Shown here: positions 56,685 to 64,000 of the stretch, piece after piece
How positions within the stretch are numbered: position 1 is the stretch's first letter
Layout: each line of letters begins with the position of its first letter
Source: Icerya purchasi
Lineage: Eukaryota > Arthropoda > Insecta > Hemiptera > Monophlebidae
NCBI GenBank assembly: GCA_039619475.1
Contig: CM077116.1
Location: 385,168,760-385,232,759 of the forward strand
Reading direction: 5' to 3'
Length of the DNA: 64,000 bases
Position numbers and translations under genes: made by a program
Notes under the pieces: generated by a model
What the model was told of the DNA's origin: nothing
What the model saw: the letters and a program-made list of their open reading frames with translations, nothing else
The model's database searches: none

Positions 56685-56869
56685 AAATTACCCTCCCTTT
56701 TTCCCAAAAAACAGCGAAACAAAGTCTATTCATGTAAGTAATGGTGACTGAGTGAAAAAGACCATAAAACCAAAATGTATTTTCAACATGTGCATAAATG
56801 AAAAACATAGCCGAGCTTACAACTATATATTTGTACCCTCGGAAGGTCGACATTTTGGAAAAATATTCG

Positions 56870-57205
56870 TTTCTTCCTGCCGTGCTGTATATCGAGTGGA
56901 AAGATCGCGCTATTTGTCGGAAATAGAACCATCTTTCATTTCCTTAATGAAGCACTTTCCAGGTTGGCGGAAGTTCAAAAAAGCGTGAAAAATTATGTGA
57001 TCGGTTCCCCTCTTTGTGGCGCGAGTATTATAGTTGAAAATTTCGAACGAGGTTAAAATTACGCGCATTTCCGTATATTTCTCTAGTTTGGACTATTCGA
57101 CTTTTCAACTTCAAAATTTTCCCTTCGGGGCACCAAAAGCTCGAAATTTCACGAAAAAATACTTGTTCACCAAGCGTGTGATATAGCGATGGAAAGCTGT
57201 TTGAC
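56870..57205 (-). repeat. Satellite monomer in inverted orientation
   Basis: AGTGGAAAGATCGCGCTATT, then CATTTCCTTAATGAAG, GTGGCGCGAGTATTATAG and CAAAATTTTCCCTTCGGGGC are the inverse of the family-A monomer. It lies 185 bp beyond the palindrome of copy 2, so the two face each other. Confidence 0.8.
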
Positions 57206-59035
57206 TAAACTATATTTCATGATTAGTTTTTAAAAGTGTTCCTTAATCGTTCATTAATGCACCTACACTGAAACATAAGTATAAAGCACGAGCTGATAAA
57301 AGCATAGTTTTTGCCCTTAATTATTGTTTTTTTTTTTTTTTTTTTTTTTTTTTGTAGAAGCGAAAATGTAAGATGGCAGTTTGAAGCTTAAGTACTCCGA
57401 AATAAAATTATAATAAATACAAATAAACTGTTCGTATATATTATTGAGATTTTTTTTTTTTTTTTTGTTTTTAAACGGAAATAGTAAGTGTATTTTGAGA
57501 GGAAGACGATGATTCCAAGAGTTTGGTCGATTAACATCTAAAGGGAATAGATGGCTAGGCAAGCACAATTGCGAAATGGACAGAGACGGAAAAAGGTTGT
57601 GATAACGCGTTGTTCTACATGAAACAGAGACCTGTTCTACATCATCGCTCGGCATTCCTTCGAAATAACGACACTTCGGTGTGAAACATAAACAACCCTC
57701 TGGTACGTATATTTAAGGGTTTCGCTAGTAAGAAACAGATGAAGATGATTACTATTAATTATCAGTGAAGTTTTTTTATCGAATGGATTTTCTTTTTTTT
57801 AAATTTAATATGAGCCATATTTAAAATGTTATGGCTACACTGTCCACGTAACGTAAATGAGTTAGTTCTAATATATATTTCTTGTCTTTAATAAGTTTGT
57901 TTTTGGTAATATACGTGTTCTTTGTAGGTTTCTTTTATTATTTGCCGTCTCGATTATCGTTCGTATTTATGTATTTTTTAATTGCGCTGTTAAAAGAAGT
58001 TATAATCATCATATTAGAGTTGTAATATTTTTTTTTGTTTATAATGTAATAATAAAATAATCAAAAATTTTTGTATGTTGTGAAATCATTAACAAATAGT
58101 TTCATAGGTTTTAAAAAATTTCGAAATTAAGTCAAACATTTTTGAACACATAAAAATACACATTTCTGAATTCAAAAATATGTTTAATCAGTTAATCCAA
58201 CAAAACAGTATGATAATTAACATGCTATCTACAGAATTAAATAAATGAATCAGTTCTTGCACATTGCAACATGGAACAATAATGGTATAGCATAATACCG
58301 TCACGAAATTTTGTTTCTTCCTTTAAAGTTTATTGCATTCCATAAAAAGTTTCACTTCCATAGCTGTTGGTTTCCGACTGACGCGCAGTTTTTTTATTTT
58401 ATTTTTTTAATATTACTTTTTTATACTTTTTACAGTGTAACGTACACATTACAATTCTTAAGTGTCACAGAATAGTTTCACTTCAAAATAATCTACGTTA
58501 ATGAATTCAAAAGCATTTATTCCGTGCTGTTTATGAAAAAGTAAAATTGTTTCTATAAAAGTGATTTTCATTTCACTAATTTTCAGTACGCTTTCGAAGG
58601 AAAGAAAGCGTATACGTGAAAATCAATTAGTTATAATAAATTTAATATTAACACGCACTGACTAGGTTGCCTTACCGCGTAAAGTAATCAGAATACAAAT
58701 CTGAACTGTCGTAAATTGATGGCATGTAGAGAGTTTTACCAATTAGTGGGAAATACAAATATGAAGAAACAATCGAGTAATTATAAAAGTAATGGCATTA
58801 ACCCGAATGAATTAGCATTATTGATTAAAATTAAACAAACGAAAAAGAAATGCAGAAACAGAAATTGGGTGACTATTCTCGGCGTCTTCTCTTTGTGCGG
58901 ATTTTCGTATACTTAGTCTATCTCTCTGGCCCTACGTTTCACTAGCGGGCATTAGAAAAGGGCAGGTATTGTTAATAGATATTGTTAGTTCGACGAGTTT
59001 ACTCTCTATCTGAAAACTCGTAGTGTCCTGTAAGA
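57206..59035. other. No gene recognised
   Basis: AT-rich, with T27 at 57328-57353 and T19 at 57450-57466. The frame at 58716-58916 is lysine/asparagine-rich and unremarkable. No known family. Confidence 0.5.
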
Positions 59036-59039
59036 AGGT

Positions 59040-59955
59040 TCACTTGAAAAATTTTGCTCAGCAGTTTTTTTAGACATCGAAAAAGCAATAAAGTATGGCA
59101 CAGCGGGTTATTATTTAAAATAAAACAACAATTACCTTACCAGTATTACACTTGTTAATCAAGTATTCCCTTGAAGAAAAATTTTTTCGAGTGAATTTCA
59201 ACGAGGTGTACTTAGAGTATTCATACCATCAGTTCAGGAATTCCACAGGGCAGTGTGCTTGTACCTGCGCTATACCAGATTATGATTATCCCGAAAACAC
59301 TAACGCAATGTTTGTAGACGACAAAGCGATACTATCTACGCACTGCGATGTTACATTAGCATCGAAGCAGCTACAATCTCAAACGTTTTGGAAAAATGGT
59401 ATAAATTTTCCGAAAATTAAAGTTAACGAATAGGTTATATATACTTCGAAGAAAGTGGACAGCAGCTCGGTAACAACATTAAATGGAAATATAATTCCAA
59501 CTTTGAATAGTGTAAAATATCTCGACTTACATCTAAATCAAAGACTTACATGGAGAAAAATCATATAGATGCTAAACGGAAACAAATAAATTTTAAATTT
59601 CGCAATTTGTATTGGTTACTCTTGGTAAAAAGTCACTGCTATCGTTGGAAAATAAAGTATTACTCTACAAAGCTCTTTTAAAACCTATATGGCCTTATAG
59701 AATTCCCGTTTGCGGAACCGCAAGTAAATCCAATGTAGCGATCATTCGACGAGTGCATTGGAACATTTTACGGTCGAAAGCCGGTGCGCTATAGTATGTA
59801 CGCAACGTCGTCACAAGGATTTCCACCTAGCAACGGTTAAAGATCAGACTGAGGCAGTCAAACTACGATATGCAAAACGGTTACGAAATCACACTAATCA
59901 ATTAGCACACCCCTTCTCGTTGAAGATGGCACCCGATTCAGAAAACTAAAACGGT
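59040..59955 (+). pseudogene. Jockey-type LINE RT remnant
   Basis: Pieces in order are AVFLDIEKAIKYG (motif A), SSGIPQGSVLVP across a shift, NAMFVDDKAILSTHC (catalytic FVDD), LEKWYKFS across shifts, and LNSVKYLDLHLNQRLTW (thumb, with G changed to D). KKSLLSLENKVLLYKALLKP with IWPYRIPVCGTASKSNV follows. The last is the diagnostic 'K-LLYK-ILKPIW-YGI-LWG-AS' block of Jockey-clade ORF2, compare IWRYGIEVYGATSRS in the element at 35900. Numerous stops and shifts. No tail recognised. Confidence 0.8.
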
Positions 59956-60029
59956 CGAATATAATTAATTAAATATCCATATAACCAAGCAATGACGACC
60001 ATTGCGAAGCGTTCCCTGAATTTATGTTT

Positions 60030-60312
60030 TGCATAGATTTTTAACATTGCCGCTTATTGTTCTTAATAAGAAACCAGGAGGGAATGGAACGCACGTTGGT
60101 CATGAGAAAGATTAACGGAAAACGACCACCGGGACGCACACCTTGGACAGATGTTGTATTACATACAACAGGATTGTCGTTCGCACAATGCGTATGTCAA
60201 TCAGAGGATCGTGACAAATGGCGGAAAAGGTCACAAAATCACTGGTGGATTAAATGTTAATCACGATAGCCCACCGCGGGGTGACGACTGTAGATGAGAT
60301 GATGATGTTCTA
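60030..60312 (+). pseudogene. RTE-type LINE 3' end
   Basis: A frame reads NQEGMERTLVMRKINGKRPP, then GRTPWTDVVLHTTGLSFAQC and DRDKWRKRSQNHWWIKC before TAA at 60260. 'G-R--GRP---W-D-------L------A-DR--WR' is the C-terminal tail of RTE-like ORF2 proteins. About 40 bp later the sequence ends in GATGAGATGATGATG, a short-repeat tail as RTE elements have in place of poly(A). Together with the endonuclease at 50110 this shows an RTE family in the genome, though the two pieces are not from one copy. Confidence 0.7.
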
Positions 60313-60394
60313 CTTCAAATAGATTGCTCGCAGTAAGAAAAGAAAAAAAAATATTATATACGATATTACAAATTTAAAAATGGATGTCTTTGTT

Positions 60395-60442
60395 TTGTAT
60401 TTATATAAATATAAATATAAATATAAATATAAATATAAATAT
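60395..60442. repeat. (AAATAT)n simple repeat
   Basis: Seven or eight AAATAT hexanucleotides. Confidence 0.9.
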
Positions 60443-60462
60443 ATTCGGGTTGCCTTTAACTT

Positions 60463-60493
60463 TACGGAATCCCATGCTTGACTGACCCCTTGT
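60463..60493 (-). repeat. Family-A start motif, inverted solo copy
   Basis: The minus strand reads GGGTCAGTCAAGCATGGGAT, then TCCGTAAAG. It combines CAGTCAAGCATG with GATTCCGTA, but without the AGGTTTCATGCGCTGA insert seen at 7419 and 62240. It could be the far end of another family-A element. Confidence 0.55.
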
Positions 60494-61842
60494 CTTTATT
60501 ATTCATTTTTCGGGCATGTAATTATGTTTTTAAATGGGTTTTTTTTTTTTTTGTTTTTCCTTTTTCTTTTTGGCTCTCGGATAAGTGCGACAAGATCGAG
60601 AGTGAACATTAACGAGAAAATTTTTCGTTCCATCGAGTAGCTGTTGTAGTACCTGTTGCTTTTACGAATTATTCGCCTGTGCGCCAGCTTTCGTCGTTGC
60701 CGAGCCGATAATAACGACCGCGTATTTGTTATTGATAACATTATAGAGTCTGAAAGCTGTCAGAACGGTAATTGTAAGCTAGTTATTACGGTTAACGATT
60801 ATTCTAATTTATGGAGTTATAAATTTCGCCGTTAACGACCTGTCGTAAAGCTATAAAGCCGTTCCGCTATTAGAACGGCGTGAGCGGGTAAGAGACAGCC
60901 GAGATGAAAAGCTGCTGCGATAATCCGCATGAATATAATAATGAGCGTATATTGGGCGCGCAACTTTTTTTATTGTAATTGTTCTTCTCAACAGCTGATT
61001 TATCATTTTAATGTATAACTTAGCGCCGCCGTCGACTTTCAGAAATGACAAAAAACCGAAAATAGCAGGACAAAATAACAGCTCTTTATTAGCACTGTGC
61101 CGTGTTTTCCCGATATATCACTACTACTGTTGCGAATATATTTTACTTTTATTACTACTTTTAGCCGTTATGATGCGACTTTTTATTTATTATTTACGTT
61201 AAATTTTAACAACTCTCGAAATAACGCGATTATTTTATCGTTTCAGTAAATTACAGGGCGCCGCTTCGTATTCTTTTCTAACTCGATCGATCTAATTTTT
61301 CATTTTTATTTCATTTTTACTTCATTTTTATTTCACTTTTATTTTATTTTTATTTTATTTTTATTTCATTTTAATTTAACTAAATTAGCGTCGCCGCCCA
61401 CTCACGCGAGCAACCGTTTCAAACAAAGATGGTTTGTCCTGAAGCCGCATCATTCCAAGTAATTAAATCCGGCAGCCGCAAACATTATTGTCACGCTACT
61501 GAACACGTTCCGACACGAGAAGTGCTCGCTTTATATGTAGGCTCGCGCGGAAACTATTAACTGTTGTTGATGATAAACCGTGAACGATGATAAAATCTGA
61601 ATCAGATACTTTGTTCGTCTAACAAAATTGTCTTCGAAACAGAACTTGGAGCGGAAAAACTCGCCTGATTGGAAGCTCTTTTTATACCTAGCATATTTTA
61701 TTTAATTAACTAATGCGATATGATGTCGGCTTGACATTCTGCAAGTAAAATTTTACTGTAATTGAATGAGTTCAGACATTACAAGTTATACGATAATATT
61801 TCCTATCTGCAGCAATTTTACGACATATATATGTATATATAT
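60494..61842. other. No gene recognised
   Basis: Mixed composition with a TTTATTTCATTT-type tract at 61300-61375. No protein-like frame or repeat match to the rest of the window. Possibly unique host DNA. Confidence 0.45.
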
Positions 61843-62075
61843 AGGTAGCGCGCTAGCCTAGTGGTTAAGACGCTTGGCTACCAAATCAGAGGTGTCATAG
61901 GTTACCGAGATTTGTCTCGTTCCGGATTCAAGTCGCTCCCAGGTATATATCCAATTTGAAATTGAATTGGTTATACCAGAGAAATCTGGGAATGTAAAGG
62001 CGGATCCCAAGTAGAAAGGAACTGGCCCCCTACTCGCATTAATGCCGTTGGGCTTAGTACATTGTGAACCTAGGT
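61843..62075 (+). mobile_element. tRNA-derived SINE, second family
   Basis: GGTAGCGCGCTAGCCTAGTG and GTTAAGACGC form a tRNA-like 5' part with box A (TAGCCTAGTGG at 61854-61864). A weak box B, GGATTCAAGTC, lies at 61924, further away than in a tRNA, so the head has an insertion. A TATACCAGAGAAATCTGGGA hairpin (CCAGA..TCTGG) precedes GTAAAGGCGG and a final TGCCGTTGGGCT..ACATTGT shared with 1918-1985. No A-tail is seen. Confidence 0.65.
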
Positions 62076-62239
62076 GTCTGATTAGAAAATTCGGGTTTTT
62101 AGTAAAAATCAATTAGTCCTTAAGAGCTCGTAGTAAAAAGAACGCGGCGGATAAAAAAAAACACGTTTTTTCGAACTTCCATAATATTTACTTTTCTTAC
62201 AAGGTGACTATTCTAAATTGAGGTATATTAAATAAAACA

Positions 62240-64000
62240 AGTTCAGTCAAGCATGAGGTTTCATGCGCTGAGGATTCCGTATGAAAGTTAACAATAACTA
62301 TAATTATTTAGTATGTGAGAAAATTTGTTTGAATAAATTTCTATTTTTATTTTACTATTTTAATTTAATATCTTAATAAATTTCAGAGATCTTTTCTAAT
62401 AATAATTTAAAACAGTAAAGCAAAATACTAATTTGAATCGAAGACTTAGACTAATTTGAAGTGAAATGTAACGGTTATGAAGAAAAATTAATTAAATCCT
62501 TTTTTTATTTATTTTTTTAAATTATTGGTTTAGATTTAATAATACTAATATTAAGGTTTTATGATTTTTTAAAATGTGTAATTTTGTTAATTCCTACAAC
62601 TATCTTTCTTGAATAGCCGACCGTCAAAGAAATTTAATAAACATATAAACGAAAACACGCAAAAAATACTAATTAGAAATAATATTGATGCTACGTATCA
62701 CTCTGCTGCGGCCGCTAGAATGCTGGTATTCTCTGCTGGCAGTTTGGTGTATGTTGGTGATTGCATCCTGGATTCTCGGCGAATGCGAGGGAGAGACACG
62801 GTAATCGAAATTATAGTTTATGAGTTTTGTAAATGTCACTAATTGGAAAACCGAATTTCGAGGCAATTTGGTTACTTTGTTATTAAACTTCTTTCGGTTG
62901 CAAGACGAACTGGTTACTTTACCAAAAAAGGTCGATATGGTTCCGCGATGTGAAAAAGACTGTCGTTCTACTGAGATGATTTTTTAACAATTCGGTATTT
63001 TCTTTCGACTCTCTCAGTGCGTTAGACCATTATTAAATATTTTTTTTTTTATTTATTTACTAGCATAGGGCGTTAAATTGTTTAACAAATCGAAATACTA
63101 TTCGCATCTGTTTTTCATCAAGCGGACGTACCACCTAAACAATGATGCGGTGAGTCCGTTCGTTTCATTACAGTTCATAACACTACTAACACAAACCGCA
63201 ATGAAAACAACCAACCGAAACCTGCGATCCCGTTCCGTTTCTTAGCCCTCGTACTAGCACTACTAACGCAAATTATAACAATCCGAACCAAATTCTAAAA
63301 ACCGCTGCAGTCTCGTATTCCGATAAAGCCAAAAGAAAAATAACACCGATTAACAAGCCTGTTTATTTCGTGCATTCAAGAAACCCACTTAAAACAAAAC
63401 CAACATTTAAAACTAAAAAACTATAAAGTTCTCGAATCAAATCCGGTGCTTGCTAGTTGTGCGCGTGGGGGAATAATATTAGCCGTTCGCGCGGATATTA
63501 ACTTTCAACAGATAATGTTACCATCCGACATTCAACCAGTAACAGTCGAAATTCGTACGCCTGTTCCACGGGAGTCTCTAAACATAATTCCGAACCGTAT
63601 TTAGAAACTTTTAAAGTTGCCAAAAAATTCAAACAGTTTCTCCCCTCTAGCGCCGCGAGTATTACAGCTAAAAATTTTGAACAGGGTTAAACATATGCGC
63701 TTCGACATATATTTCTCAAGTTTGGAACATCAAGGTTTGAAAGTTTCGTTAAGGAAATAACTTATGGTTTCGTTCTCGACAAATAACGATCTTTCCATCG
63801 ATCATGACCGGAAAAAAAATATTATTTTTGAAACTTTCGAGCTTTCCGCGCTTAAGGTTTTGAATTTTAAGATGGAAACCTAGATGTTCCAAAGTAAATA
63901 AATAAACAGGGATGCACATTTTTTTAACCTTGTTCGAAATCTTGAACACAATACATAAATTACAAGCGTGGCTACACGTAATTTTTCAGAATTTTATGAA
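62240..64000 (+). mobile_element. Family-A composite element, copy 3 (runs off the window)
   Basis: From AGTTCAGTCAAGCATGAGGT to the window end this matches 7419-9178 almost base for base at a constant offset (about 54,822), with scattered substitutions and a few indels. It includes the first satellite monomer (from about 63610). The high identity against copy 2's divergence shows that copies 1 and 3 share a recent ancestor. The remainder of the array and the palindromic end presumably lie beyond 64000. Confidence 0.85.

Larger units (their letters stand above)
53848..56685 (+). mobile_element. Family-A composite element, copy 2
   Basis: It starts AGTTCAGTCAAGCATG and has GTGCTGAAGATTCCGTAT as in copy 1. 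It contains about three satellite monomers (55490-56320), then the same 3' block (GATTTTATGAAAG..., ATTATATATTCTTGACGG, and AGTTATAGATCGTTTTAAAG) as copy 1 at 11775-12030. It ends in the palindrome at 56647-56684. The left unique part differs from copy 1 and holds an inserted LTR-like fragment. Fewer monomers than copy 1 (about 3 against 10) show array-length variation between copies. Confidence 0.65.

Overview
This window looks like insect nuclear DNA. It is AT-rich and full of microsatellites and A/T homopolymers, and its recognisable coding matter is almost entirely decayed transposable-element sequence of arthropod type: Jockey, R1-like, I-like and RTE-like LINEs, mariner, Helitrons, Ty3/Gypsy gag and tRNA-derived SINEs. 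I found no convincing intact host protein gene, rRNA or functional tRNA. The species cannot be fixed from the sequence; a hymenopteran-like insect is only a guess. The density of nested elements and satellite-like arrays suggests pericentromeric or other heterochromatin, or a very large intron.

Layout. 0-7 kb: remnants of a virus-like insect element (a capsid-like N-terminus on the minus strand; a packaging-type ATPase and a partner protein on the plus strand), a LINE RT remnant, and a 69-bp LINE 3' tail that splits the virus-like remnant. 7.4-12.1 kb: a composite element (family 'A') with an internal tandem array of about 285-bp monomers and a palindromic 3' end. Relatives lie at 53.8-56.7 kb and from 62.2 kb to the window end. 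12-15 kb: a dispersed LTR-like repeat, a 73-bp piggyBac-type micro-MITE, and a Helitron (14162-15179) with both termini. 16-18.1 kb: a broken bacterial-type AAA-ATPase-like/PD-(D/E)XK nuclease gene on the minus strand, split by a LINE 3' fragment. 18.6-23 kb: LINE and mariner wreckage. 23-31.7 kb: mostly non-coding, with two fuller copies of the LTR-like repeat, a SINE, a hammerhead-like motif and an array of about 170-bp repeats. 31.7-38.3 kb: an R1-like LINE 3' end, a Helitron helicase remnant, and a three-level nest (satellite monomer split by an R1-like LINE, itself split by a Jockey LINE). 40.8-44.9 kb: Gypsy gag, a Helitron (43050-44267) carrying an OTU-protease-like fragment, and a MITE. 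45.1-50.5 kb: an I-type LINE with RNase H and a 3'-UTR hairpin, another LINE RNase H remnant, and an RTE endonuclease. 50.5-53.8 and 57.2-61.8 kb: mostly unassigned sequence, with Jockey and RTE remnants at 59.0-60.3 kb. 61.8 kb to the end: a SINE and the third family-A copy.

No pathway operates here. The relationships are those of parasites and hosts: SINEs that probably depended on LINEs, Helitrons carrying extra coding fragments, and elements landing inside a gene of bacterial type and inside each other. The most unusual items are the split AAA/PD-(D/E)XK gene, the virus-like ATPase and capsid-like fragments, the OTU-bearing Helitron, and the satellite-carrying family-A element.
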